Source: Candidatus Fermentithermobacillaceae bacterium UBA3907
GTDB lineage: Bacteria > Bacillota > Sulfobacillia > Fermentithermobacillales > Fermentithermobacillaceae
Reading direction: 5' to 3'
Length of the DNA: 9,943 nt
Assembly (NCBI GenBank): GCA_002391545.1
Contig: DGFF01000025.1
Span: 1 to 9,943 of the forward strand
Part shown: positions 1 to 7,016 of the stretch, in pieces
How the letters are laid out: each line of letters begins with the position of its first letter
Numbering within the stretch: the first letter of the stretch is position 1
Translations under genes and position numbers: made by a program
The notes under the pieces: model-generated
Databases searched by the model: none
Seen by the model: the letters and a program-made list of their open reading frames with translations, nothing else
What the model was told of the DNA's origin: nothing

Positions 1-729
1 AGATGTGTATCCCTGACTTGAGGAAGTCGGGCGCTTCTTCGATGAGGGTATTTATAAACCGAGTACCGCAAGCCCCTCCGTCTAACGCCAATATAGGCTC
101 GAAATTCTTAATCTCATCATCCAAATGCTCAATCTCTCCGCTTGGAATATATGGAGGGTTTGAAACTATTAGGTCAACCTGGTTGAAAAGCCCGGCTCCC
201 CTAAGAGGCTCAAGACAATCCCCGTGCAAAAACCTAAGACCGTCCTGGCAGTCTAAGCCCAAATTCCTTGCGTTTTCTCGAGCGACCTCCAAAGCCTCTT
301 GGCTGATGTGAAGCAGGAGAACCGTCCCCATCCCATTAGCGAGAGTCCTACTGCACCTGAGCCACAACACACATCACATATAATCCCATCTTTTATTTCC
401 ATATCTGCCATAATCTTAAGAGCAGTTTCAACTAATATTTCAGTCTCAGGACGTGGAATTAAAACCCTTTTATCTACCTTGAATTTCTTCCCCATAAACT
501 CCTTGTATCCTAAAATGTACGCTACAGGCTCTTTATTAATACGTCTTTTCAAAAAGTACAGGTAAGCATCATACTCCTGGGGAGTGACAACTCGTTCAGG
601 ATGAAGATACACGTCCTCTACAGTACACCCCAAAGCATGGGCCAAGAGCAGCGCAACGTCTCTGGCAAAATGTTCTGTTTTTCCTGACAGCGCTTGGCGC
701 CCTAAAGAAAGGGCATCTCGTACCTCCAT
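1..729 (-). CDS. prmC: Peptide chain release factor N5-glutamine methyltransferase PrmC, frameshifted and cut by the window edge
   Basis: PrmC transfers a methyl group from S-adenosylmethionine to the glutamine of the GGQ motif in release factors RF1 and RF2, in the cytoplasm. The N-terminal part (729 down to about 337) contains the family block RRINKEPVAYILG, then VLIPRPETEILVE, then the SAM-binding motif I as DVCCGSGAVGLSL. After that the frame breaks: the original frame runs 28 more codons of unrelated sequence to a stop at 253. The -1 frame continues as a normal PrmC with ISQEALEVARENA and the catalytic SNPPYIP motif (NPPY codons at 149-160), open to the edge. A single missing base near 325-337 explains this, in a stretch with C4 and C3 runs on the plus strand. 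About 240 of an expected 280-290 residues are visible. The ATG at 729 is preceded by a purine-rich AGGAGGAAGG tract. It lies 55 nt downstream of prfA, whose product is its substrate. Identity is certain; whether the frameshift is real is not. Confidence 0.9.
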
Positions 730-784
730 ATTAGCACTGACCCCCCTTCCTCCTAGATTTTCCTTAACTTTCTGCTGGAAAACA

Positions 785-1888
785 TCAGGTGGTTACCATG
801 GCTTCTATCTTCTTCTTTTGCTCCTCAGAAATAAGCGCATCTATTATTTCATCCAAATCTCCATCTAAAACCTGCTCCAACCTATGGGTGGTATATCCTA
901 CCCGGTGATCAGTTATCCTGTTTTGAGGAAAATTGTAGGTTCTTATCTTTTCAGATCGCTCAGCTGTTCCTACCTGGGATCGTCGAAACTCGCTAAGTTC
1001 CTCGGCCTGTTCTTCTTCCATCATGGCCTTTAGTCTAGACCTAAGGACTCGCATTGCCTTTGCTTTGTTCTGTAATTGGGATCGCTCATCTTGGCAGCTT
1101 ACTTGTATCCCTGTAGGGATATGGGTAATCCTTACTGCAGAATAAGTGGTGTTTACTGACTGTCCACCGTGGCCTGAGGAACAAAATGTGTCTACTCTTA
1201 AATCTTTAGGGTCTATAACCAGGTCTACTTCTTCGACCTCTGGTATAACGGCTACAGTAGCTGTAGAAGTGTGAATCCGTCCGCTAGATTCAGTCAGGGG
1301 CACCCTTTGCACCCTGTGAACGCCCCCTTCATATTTGAGCCTACTGTACGCGCCTTCTCCCTCAATGGCAAAAATGATTTCCTTGAAGCCCCCTAAATCG
1401 GTAGGGCTGCTAGATAAAATCTCAGTTTTCCATCCTTTTTCCTCTGCATATCTTCCATACATGCGGAACAGGTCGCCTGCAAAAAGCGCAGCTTCGTCAC
1501 CGCCTGTACCGGCTCTAATTTCAACTATGACGCTTTTTTCGTCGTTAGGGTCTTTAGGAATGAGGCTGAGCCTGAGCTCACTTTCCAACTCCTCTTTTTC
1601 TTCCTTAAGCATTTCGATTTCTTCTTCAAAAAGGGTCCTAACTTCCGGGTCAGACTCGTCTTCCAAAACCTCTTCCCCATCTTCTATCTCAGATAGCACT
1701 TCTAAATAACGCTTGTACCTGGCTACTATATCTTCAAGACCTGCCAATTCCTTTGCCAGTTCCCGATATTTATCTGGATCTGAATACACCTCGGGATCCT
1801 GAAGCACAGCGTTTACCGTCTCATATCTTTTCGCCAAAAGTTCAAGTTTATCCAAAAACCCATCGGTCTCCATGGCAAATGCACCCAT
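785..1888 (-). CDS. prfA: Peptide chain release factor 1 (RF1)
   Basis: RF1 recognises UAA and UAG in the ribosomal A site and triggers hydrolysis of the peptidyl-tRNA. The GGQ motif lies in GHGGQSVNTT (Gln about residue 243 from the chosen start), followed by the family signature of RF1/RF2. The domain 2 tripeptide is Pro-Leu-Thr in RVPLTESSGRIHTS. That is the P-x-T form of RF1, not the SPF of RF2. The acidic coiled N-terminal domain and the C-terminal TAERSEKIRTYNFPQNRITDHR block are complete. The open frame extends to 1924, but the ATG at 1888 has an AAAGGAG Shine-Dalgarno 10 nt upstream and gives 367 residues, close to the usual 355-360; the extra 12 residues look spurious. The gene follows the DUF1385 gene by about 45 nt and precedes prmC, which methylates its GGQ glutamine. 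Confidence 0.97.
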   Translation of the reverse strand: MGAFAMETDGFLDKLELLAKRYETVNAVLQDPEVYSDPDKYRELAKELAGLEDIVARYKRYLEVLSEIEDGEEVLEDESDPEVRTLFEEEIEMLKEEKEELESELRLSLIPKDPNDEKSVIVEIRAGTGGDEAALFAGDLFRMYGRYAEEKGWKTEILSSSPTDLGGFKEIIFAIEGEGAYSRLKYEGGVHRVQRVPLTESSGRIHTSTATVAVIPEVEEVDLVIDPKDLRVDTFCSSGHGGQSVNTTYSAVRITHIPTGIQVSCQDERSQLQNKAKAMRVLRSRLKAMMEEEQAEELSEFRRSQVGTAERSEKIRTYNFPQNRITDHRVGYTTHRLEQVLDGDLDEIIDALISEEQKKKIEAMVTT

Positions 1889-1933
1889 GAAATTTTCGCT
1901 CCTTTCCGGTAAAAACACCTTCAAAAAATAACT

Positions 1934-2875
1934 TCAAAATGAAAACCCTGATTCCTCGGCGATGAGGGAAAGCAGGCTTACAGCCGCTACTTCTAACTGC
2001 TGCAAGTCCGGCTCTTTAGTGGTGAGTTTTTGCATACCCATACCTGGCGCCTTCAACATATCCCAAATAAAGCCAGACCGCACAGCCGAAAGTTTTAGAA
2101 CCTCATATGCCAAACCTGCCACCACGGGCAGCAAAATGATCCTGCTAATAATCCTTATGACCAACGACTCTGGGGTTACAAACAAAAATACCACCCAGGT
2201 CACCAAAACTGCGATGAACAGAAAACTAGTTCCGCATCTAGGGTGAAGCCTGGATTCTGACTGGGCTTTTTGAGCCAATAACTTCACAGCATCGCCGAAA
2301 CCCTGATCTGCGCCGTTGCCATTTTGTCCCAATGGCAACTGGTTATTCTCAAATGCCCATATGACCTTATGCTCTGCTCCATGATACTCAAACACCCTTT
2401 GTATATCCTCCATCTTGGAGATGGCAAAGACGTAAAGGACCAATATGACCAAGCGCAAGCAAGATTCAATAAAACTCACCCAATGGACCCCTGAAATAGA
2501 CGCTAAATCCACAATCCATTGAGCACCGTATGACGGCAGAACGATGAATAGCCCTAAAGCCATTACCACTGCAACAAGTACCGACAGGGTAAGGGCGCCC
2601 TCAGTAGGTTTCTCCTCTTCAGGAGATGCAATCTCAGCCGATTCCAAAAGCTTACTGATTCCAAGGGTTAGCGATTCCCACAAGGAAAGTGCGCCACGAA
2701 CTACAGGCAAGCGCGTAAACCAGTTGCGCTGGGATAAAGATTGTACTTCTTCGGTTTTAACGCAAATATTCCCACTAGGGTCCCGTACGGCCAAAGACAC
2801 GTACTTAGGTCCTCGCATCATGACCCCTTCTATAACTGCCTGTCCTCCGTAAGACGGCTTGCTGTCGTCGGCCAC
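1934..2875 (-). CDS. DUF1385 (YqhQ-like) membrane protein
   Basis: This 313-residue protein belongs to the DUF1385/YqhQ family, widespread in Firmicutes and relatives; I know of no firmly assigned biochemical function. Family hallmarks are visible: the N-terminal YGGQAVIEGVMMRGP block (about 9-23), the YHGAEHK motif (154-160), the HPRCGTSF motif (201-208), and the C-terminal PGMGMQKLTTKEPD block. The conserved His, Glu and Cys residues could bind metal, which is inference. Four or so hydrophobic segments are seen at about 92-113, 138-155, 208-223 and 230-250. Between the two His motifs there is a Gly/Asn/Gln-rich stretch (about 171-195) that looks longer than usual. The start is GTG, preceded by AGGAGAAGGGTAGGG. 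In many genomes this gene sits between rpmE and prfA/prmC, as here. It follows a terminator-like hairpin, so it may start a transcript of its own. Confidence 0.9.
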   Translation of the reverse strand: MADDSKPSYGGQAVIEGVMMRGPKYVSLAVRDPSGNICVKTEEVQSLSQRNWFTRLPVVRGALSLWESLTLGISKLLESAEIASPEEEKPTEGALTLSVLVAVVMALGLFIVLPSYGAQWIVDLASISGVHWVSFIESCLRLVILVLYVFAISKMEDIQRVFEYHGAEHKVIWAFENNQLPLGQNGNGADQGFGDAVKLLAQKAQSESRLHPRCGTSFLFIAVLVTWVVFLFVTPESLVIRIISRIILLPVVAGLAYEVLKLSAVRSGFIWDMLKAPGMGMQKLTTKEPDLQQLEVAAVSLLSLIAEESGFSF

Positions 2876-2937
2876 GCTGTTCCCTACCCTTCTCCTTCAA
2901 GGATTTAGTAAAGCCCCTTCGCCACAACAATTAGGGC

Positions 2938-2982
2938 AAATAAAAAGGCAGAAATCCTAACTGACTACAAAAGAATTCTGCC
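2938..2982 (-). terminator. Intrinsic terminator-like hairpin after rpmE
   Basis: On the minus strand the 7-bp perfect arms GGCAGAA (2976-2982) and TTCTGCC (2947-2953) enclose a 22-nt loop with some further pairing. They are followed at once by TTTTTATTT. The hairpin starts 18 nt after the rpmE stop. Position, orientation and U-tract fit a Rho-independent terminator for the rpmE transcript. The loop is larger than ideal, so some readthrough into the DUF1385 gene is possible. Confidence 0.65.
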
Positions 2983-3000
2983 GAGTATACCTATATTTAG

Positions 3001-3258
3001 CTAAAGGTCGTCTTTCTCCCCAGATTTCGCCTTAGGCTCTTCTGGAATTGTTTCGCCGTCGATATATCCGTATCTCTTTCTGAACTTCTCAACCCTGCCA
3101 CCTGAGTCCACAATCTTCTGGACACCTGTGAAGAAAGGATGACACTTGGAGCAAATTTCAACGCGGATATTTTGTTTGGTAGAACCCACGTGGTAAACTG
3201 CTCCGCAAGCGCACGTTATTGTAGTGTCGTAATATTCAGGATGAATACCAGGTTTCAC
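3001..3258 (-). CDS. rpmE: 50S ribosomal protein L31, zinc-binding type
   Basis: L31 is a small protein of the large ribosomal subunit that contributes to an inter-subunit bridge. The sequence has the classic KPGIHPEY start and a four-cysteine zinc ribbon (CAC at about 16-18 and CSKC at about 36-39), so it is the zinc-containing form. HPFFTG and the conserved RVEKFRKRYG follow. The open frame begins with a GTG at 3267, but the GTG at 3258 is the better start. It yields MKPGIHPEY as in other L31 proteins and has GAGGTGAT about 6 nt upstream. From there the protein is 85 residues, longer than the usual 65-72 because of an acidic hydrophilic C-terminal tail (DGETIPEEPKAKSGEKDDL). A promoter-like sequence and a terminator-like hairpin flank it. 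Confidence 0.95.
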   Translation of the reverse strand: MKPGIHPEYYDTTITCACGAVYHVGSTKQNIRVEICSKCHPFFTGVQKIVDSGGRVEKFRKRYGYIDGETIPEEPKAKSGEKDDL

Positions 3259-3301
3259 ACAAATCACCTCGCATAAATTATAGCCTAAATAGCAAGATTA
3301 A

Positions 3302-3330
3302 AGTATAGCACCTTACGATGTTCCCATCAA
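3302..3330 (-). promoter_or_regulatory. Sigma70-like promoter for rpmE
   Basis: On the minus strand TTGATG (3325-3330) and TATACT (3302-3307) are separated by exactly 17 nt, a good match to the -35 and -10 consensus. The -35 box overlaps the stop codon of the upstream PHP gene. The expected start is near 3295, giving a leader of about 37 nt to the rpmE GTG. A second perfect TATAAT (3277-3282) lies within that leader but has no recognisable -35. Confidence 0.5.
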
Positions 3331-4175
3331 GGAATTGAGACTCCTTCATCTCCTGAAACCTTTTTAAGCCTAGGTCCATTAGGACGAACTACATCTCGCC
3401 ACGACGCAAATTCTCCAAATCCTGCCTGTTTAATCACATCTAAAGCAATGCCTAAATCTTTCCCCACCTTAGATGGGGTATGGGCGTCTGACCCATAGAT
3501 GGGTGTGAGACCCCCCATTTCCTTATATATCTTCATGACCTCAACGCTAGGTAGAGGTAAAGGAACAGGCATGTGAAGGGTAGCAGCGTTTAGCTCAAGC
3601 CTACTGTATCTGACTATCGCGTCTAAAGCGGACATGAGACACGGTTCAAGCTCAGAATCCCCTATCACAGGAGGCCAAGTCCTGATGTAACGTTGGTAGA
3701 TCCCAAAATGGGCTACAGCATCAAAAAGCCGTGATTTCGCAAGCTTCTCAACTTGAGAAAAATAAGTCTTAAGCGCGCGCCTGGCCGCTAGATGATCATT
3801 TTTCACATATTCAGCATCAGCAGGACTCCAAATATCTACAGGCGGAGCATAGTGAATTGCGCCTATCACTATGTCGAACTGGTGATCCCTTAGGTAGTCA
3901 CGTATTTCTTCTTCAATATCTGACCAATACGTAACCTCTACTCCAAACAGAATCTCAAGGGTTCCATCGTAGTAGGATCTGGCTTTCTCGAAAGTATATA
4001 ACGCCTTGGCATAGTCAAACCTCTTGTAACAAGGGTCTTCAGGTTTGAACTCTAAATGATCGGTAAAAGCAACGGCTTCTAAGCCCAACTGAACGGCCGC
4101 GTCGCACATTTCCCATATGCTTGCATCGCAGTCGCAAGAAGCCGAAGAATGCACGTGCAAGTCTGAAACGGTCAT
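3327..4175 (-). CDS. PHP-domain phosphoesterase, histidinol-phosphatase (HisJ/HisK) type
   Basis: This is a metal-dependent phosphoesterase of the PHP family (polymerase and histidinol phosphatase). It is most like the HisJ/HisK histidinol-phosphatases, which convert L-histidinol phosphate to histidinol. Metal-ligand motifs appear in family order, numbered from the ATG: DLHVH (His7, His9), FTDH (Asp39, His40), GVEV (Glu80), GAIHY (His108), AHFG (His156) and GSDAH (Asp230, His232). The length of 282 residues is typical. The open frame begins with a TTG two codons earlier; the ATG at 4175 has an AAAGGAG about 10 nt upstream and is preferred. No other histidine genes are visible, and it is wedged between rho and rpmE. 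The true substrate could therefore be another phosphate ester. PHP family membership is very secure, the substrate only moderately so. Confidence 0.85.
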   Translation of the reverse strand: MTVSDLHVHSSASCDCDASIWEMCDAAVQLGLEAVAFTDHLEFKPEDPCYKRFDYAKALYTFEKARSYYDGTLEILFGVEVTYWSDIEEEIRDYLRDHQFDIVIGAIHYAPPVDIWSPADAEYVKNDHLAARRALKTYFSQVEKLAKSRLFDAVAHFGIYQRYIRTWPPVIGDSELEPCLMSALDAIVRYSRLELNAATLHMPVPLPLPSVEVMKIYKEMGGLTPIYGSDAHTPSKVGKDLGIALDVIKQAGFGEFASWRDVVRPNGPRLKKVSGDEGVSIP

Positions 4176-4224
4176 CTTCAATTATCTCCTTTTACATCTC
4201 TAAAGCATCTTCAAACACGTGTGT

Positions 4225-4254
4225 TACATGTGATCTCTATACCTTGCACATGTA
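4225..4254. repeat. 8-bp perfect inverted repeat in the leader of the PHP gene
   Basis: TACATGTG (4225-4232) and CACATGTA (4247-4254) are perfect inverted copies separated by 14 nt. A separate palindrome, ACACGTGT, lies close by at 4215-4222. If transcription starts at the promoter proposed at 4310-4339, the repeat lies about 50-80 nt into the PHP leader. It could then be an RNA hairpin or a dyad operator. There is no U-tract, so it is not a terminator. Confidence 0.4.
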
Positions 4255-4309
4255 GGTCTTCTACATTACCCCACATAGTCAATGGGAGCCAGGGGTATCT
4301 GCAAACATC

Positions 4310-4339
4310 AGTATACCGTGAGCCGAGGTTTTGGATCAA
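4310..4339 (-). promoter_or_regulatory. Sigma70-like promoter between rho and the PHP gene
   Basis: On the minus strand TTGATC (4334-4339) and TATACT (4310-4315) are spaced by 18 nt. The pair lies in the roughly 200-bp gap between the rho stop (4379) and the PHP start (4175). This would give the PHP gene its own transcript with a leader of about 128 nt. The assignment rests only on match to consensus. Confidence 0.4.
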
Positions 4340-4378
4340 GGTAGATAGATGCGAGTTCCCCTTTTTGAAATTAAGGTG

Positions 4379-6031
4379 CTACCTAACCAGAGAAAGCCGC
4401 TTTCTTATGAGGTTCCACGCTTCGCGGTTATTCCTTGTTTTGCTGAGAATATCGATAAGAGCCTCTAGAACCTTGTCAGAGTCTATTTCATTGGTCATCT
4501 TGCGGAATAGCCACATGGCCTCAAGCTCCTCTTTCTCTTGCAAAAGCTCTTCTTTTCTGGTTCCAGAACGCTTGATGTCGATAGCGGGAAAGATCCTCTT
4601 TTCAGCCAGTCGCCTGTCTAGATGCACTTCCATATTTCCAGTACCCTTAAATTCTTCGTAGATCACCTCGTCCATCCTGCTGCCTGTATCTACGAGACAA
4701 GTAGCCAAAATGGTCAGGCTTCCGCCTTCTTCAATGTTTCTAGCTGATCCGAAGAACCTTTTTGGCTTGTAAAATGCAGCCGGGTCCATGCCCCCTGTAA
4801 GGGTTCTGCCTGAAGGAGGCTCGATCAGATTATAAGCTCTGGTCATCCTAGTGATGCTATCTAACAGTATTACTACGTCCCTGCCCATTTCCACTAGCCT
4901 TTTTGCCCGTTCTAAAGCCATTTCGCTAACCCTTGCGTGGTTTGCAGGAGGCTCATCAAACGTAGAAGCGATCACTTCTCCCCTGACTGACCTTTGCATG
5001 TCTGTAACCTCTTCAGGGCGCTCATCTATGAGCAACACCATTAAATAGGTTTCGGGATGATTCTTAGTAATGGCGTTTGCGATGTTTTTAAGAAGGACTG
5101 TTTTGCCTGCTTTTGGAGGCGAAACTATTAAGCCTCTTTGGCCTTTACCGATGGGAGCTACCAGATCCAAAAGCCTTCCTGATAGTTCGTCCCTGGTAGT
5201 TTCCAGTTTAAATCGCTCATCTGGGAAAATAGGGGTAAGACCCTCGAAATTAGGACGTTCCCTGGCTAGCTCAGGATCTTGACCGTTAATCGCTTCTATC
5301 CTGAGAAGTCCATAATATCTTTCGTTGTCTTTAGGGGGACGCACTTGACCTGTTACCAAGTCTCCAGTCCTGAGGTCAAATCTCCTTATCTGCGATGGCG
5401 AAATATAAATATCATCCTTGGATGGGAAGTAAAACGCAGGTCTCAAAAATCCATAGCCTTCGTTTAAGATCTCAAGCAGCCCTTCGGCGAAAATGAGACC
5501 GCCCGCTTGGGTCTTGGCCTTTAAGATCTCAAATATAAGTTCTTTTTTCCTTAGGCTAGAGTAACCTGCAACCCCAAGTTCCCTGGCTTCTCTTTGTAGC
5601 TCTACCAAGGTCATGTCCTCAAGTTCAGCCATGGAAGGGCCTGAGCCTGGCTTAGTTCTCGCGCTGGGTTTGACCTCATCTTTTTCTACCTCTTCAACCT
5701 CTTCCTTTTCAACTTCGGAAAGGGGCTCATCTAAAAGATCCTGCGCAGATGACGATCCTTCAGTTTCTTGTAGATCAGATCGGGCCAACTCTTTGACCTC
5801 TTCAGGTTCGGATGCTAAAAGGGTTTCTTCTTGTACCTTCTTGCTCCTGGTAGTACGCGTTTTTTTAGGTTTCTCCTCTTCAATCTTCTCATCTATTAAC
5901 TCGTTTTCCATTACCTCTTGTTTCCGCCTTCCTTTCTGCTTCTTTGTAGTTTTCTCTTCGTCTAGGAGCGCCTCTTCAGGTTCTAGAGTCGCCCCAAGAT
6001 CTTTTTCTGATGCAATAGTATCTTTGGCCAT
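4379..6031 (-). CDS. rho: Transcription termination factor Rho with charged N-terminal extension
   Basis: Rho is a hexameric RNA-dependent ATPase and helicase that terminates transcription of untranslated RNA. From about residue 134 the protein is a normal Rho: Rho N-terminal helical region (MTLVELQREARELG, 140-153), cold-shock-like RNA-binding domain (about 177-250), Walker A PPKAGKT (305-311), IDERPEEVTDM (335-345), Walker B DVVILLD (385-391), Q-loop region SGRTLTGGMDP and the R-loop stretch EEFKGTGNMEVHLDRR. Residues 1-133 are an added low-complexity region rich in Glu, Lys, Ser and Thr with basic clusters (KKQKGRRK, KKTRTTRSKK) between acidic blocks. This explains 550 residues against about 420 in E. 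coli. Such extensions occur in several phyla and may bind RNA or self-assemble, which is inference here. The ATG at 6031 has GAGGTGATAAC in front. A downstream ATG at codon 134 would give a short Rho, but the upstream signal is stronger. Confidence 0.97.
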   Translation of the reverse strand: MAKDTIASEKDLGATLEPEEALLDEEKTTKKQKGRRKQEVMENELIDEKIEEEKPKKTRTTRSKKVQEETLLASEPEEVKELARSDLQETEGSSSAQDLLDEPLSEVEKEEVEEVEKDEVKPSARTKPGSGPSMAELEDMTLVELQREARELGVAGYSSLRKKELIFEILKAKTQAGGLIFAEGLLEILNEGYGFLRPAFYFPSKDDIYISPSQIRRFDLRTGDLVTGQVRPPKDNERYYGLLRIEAINGQDPELARERPNFEGLTPIFPDERFKLETTRDELSGRLLDLVAPIGKGQRGLIVSPPKAGKTVLLKNIANAITKNHPETYLMVLLIDERPEEVTDMQRSVRGEVIASTFDEPPANHARVSEMALERAKRLVEMGRDVVILLDSITRMTRAYNLIEPPSGRTLTGGMDPAAFYKPKRFFGSARNIEEGGSLTILATCLVDTGSRMDEVIYEEFKGTGNMEVHLDRRLAEKRIFPAIDIKRSGTRKEELLQEKEELEAMWLFRKMTNEIDSDKVLEALIDILSKTRNNREAWNLIRKRLSLVR

Positions 6032-6272
6032 GTTATCACCTCTCTTTTTGGAATAATACTTAATGCCTTCACATGTTCCTATCGTAGGCTTATCTGATTG
6101 TGATAACCTTCGACTTCGCTTTATGCGAATTATTCAAAGATTAGTCTAGAAGTGATATGCGAATAAAGACAAATACGCTTATCTTGGAAACCTAAGTACA
6201 TTACCTTTTATCGGTTACCAGAGGACACTTCTCGTGGAAAATTACAGATACCTGTTATCATTAAGTCCAACC
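6032..6272. other. AT-rich leader region upstream of rho
   Basis: No gene is visible between rho and the hairpin after the transaldolase. The minus strand offers a candidate promoter, TTGTCT (6167-6172) and TAGACT (6143-6148) with an 18-nt spacer, which would give a leader of about 105 nt. The 9-mer TATGCGAAT occurs twice in direct orientation, at 6122-6130 and 6156-6164, 34 bp apart. One copy lies inside the proposed spacer and one just after the expected start. Rho is autoregulated in well studied bacteria, so a regulated leader is plausible, but nothing here proves it. I see no tRNA or riboswitch that I can name. Confidence 0.35.
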
Positions 6273-6328
6273 TGAGGCTATAACAAGTATAAGTTGTTGG
6301 CAACATATTTAATACTTATGATACCTCA
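6273..6328 (-). other. Long imperfect hairpin starting at the transaldolase stop codon
   Basis: On the minus strand the 56-nt segment folds on itself. TGAGG (starting with the TGA stop) pairs with CCTCA, TAT pairs with ATA after a one-base bulge, then comes one mismatch, and ATAAGTAT pairs with ATACTTGT including one G-U pair. The 21-nt loop contains its own small stem, GTTG-CCAA-CAAC. The minus-strand RNA pairs better than the plus-strand copy, where the G-U becomes a C-A mismatch, which favours a role in the transaldolase mRNA. No U-tract follows, so it may be an mRNA 3'-end stabiliser or a weak or Rho-assisted terminator. Confidence 0.5.
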
Positions 6329-6988
6329 TTTATCAAAGGTGTCTTGTACTTTTGCCCAATCGTCTAAAAACCTCACTATGCCAATGTCCGTAAGAGGGTG
6401 ACGAGTCATGTTTTCAAGCACCTTAAAAGGGACAGTGGCCACGTGAGCGCATACCCTTGCGGCTTCTATTACGTGCATAGGATGGCGAATGGATGCCGCT
6501 ATGACCTTGGCTGGTAGACCGTAATTTTCGATCAAAATAACCAAGTCTTCCACAACGTCCATTCCTTCATTGCCTACATCGTCAAGTCTGCCTACAAATG
6601 GGCTAACGTACGTTGCGCCGGCAAGGGCGGCTAACAACCCCTGGTTGGCCGAAAACACTAACGTAACGTTTGTGTTTATTCCTTCTTGAGAAAGAACCTT
6701 TACCGCCTTCAACCCTTCCACGCACATTGGAATCTTCACTACTACGTTAGGCGCTATTCTTGAAAGCGCTCTGGCTTCTGAAATCATCTCGTCAGATTTC
6801 AAACTGATGACCTCGGCTGACACAGGCCCCGGCACCATGTCACAAATTTCTTTCACCAAAACTTTGAAATCCCTTTTCTCTTTTGCCACAAGGCTGGGAT
6901 TGGTTGTGACCCCTGAAATCACACCCCATGAAAGGGCTTCCCTGATCTCGTCTATGTTAGCGGTATCTAAAAATAGCTGCAAAACCAT
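6326..6988 (-). CDS. Transaldolase, FSA/TalC-type small family
   Basis: A transaldolase of the short family moves a dihydroxyacetone unit between sugar phosphates in the non-oxidative pentose phosphate pathway through a Schiff base on lysine. The 220-residue protein begins LFLDTANIDEI, has GVTTNPSL (26-33), the Schiff-base Lys85 in VVVKIPM, TNVTLVFS (106-113) with Thr109, and the C-terminal IRHPMHV block. The length matches the 215-220 residues of the family. Numbering aligns directly with E. coli fructose-6-phosphate aldolase. At the two positions that separate the activities this protein has Glu59 (aldolase: Gln) and Phe131 (aldolase: Tyr), so I call transaldolase. ATG at 6988 is preceded by AAAGGGG. 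It lies 70 nt after kce with a hairpin in the gap, and may share the kal-kce transcript although the pathway is different. Genes of this type are named tal, talC or fsa. Confidence 0.93.
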   Translation of the reverse strand: MVLQLFLDTANIDEIREALSWGVISGVTTNPSLVAKEKRDFKVLVKEICDMVPGPVSAEVISLKSDEMISEARALSRIAPNVVVKIPMCVEGLKAVKVLSQEGINTNVTLVFSANQGLLAALAGATYVSPFVGRLDDVGNEGMDVVEDLVILIENYGLPAKVIAASIRHPMHVIEAARVCAHVATVPFKVLENMTRHPLTDIGIVRFLDDWAKVQDTFDK

Positions 6989-7016
6989 GCACCCCTTTTA
7001 ATCTATGCAATTTTGT

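Noticed and set aside
1335..1709. A 124-codon plus-strand open frame opposite prfA.
   Set aside because: It is a Ser-rich shadow of the acidic coiled N-terminal domain of RF1.
5613..6056. A 147-codon plus-strand open frame opposite the N-terminal part of rho.
   Set aside because: It is the antisense shadow of the Glu/Lys-rich Rho extension, giving a Ser/Phe-rich low-complexity product with no family features.
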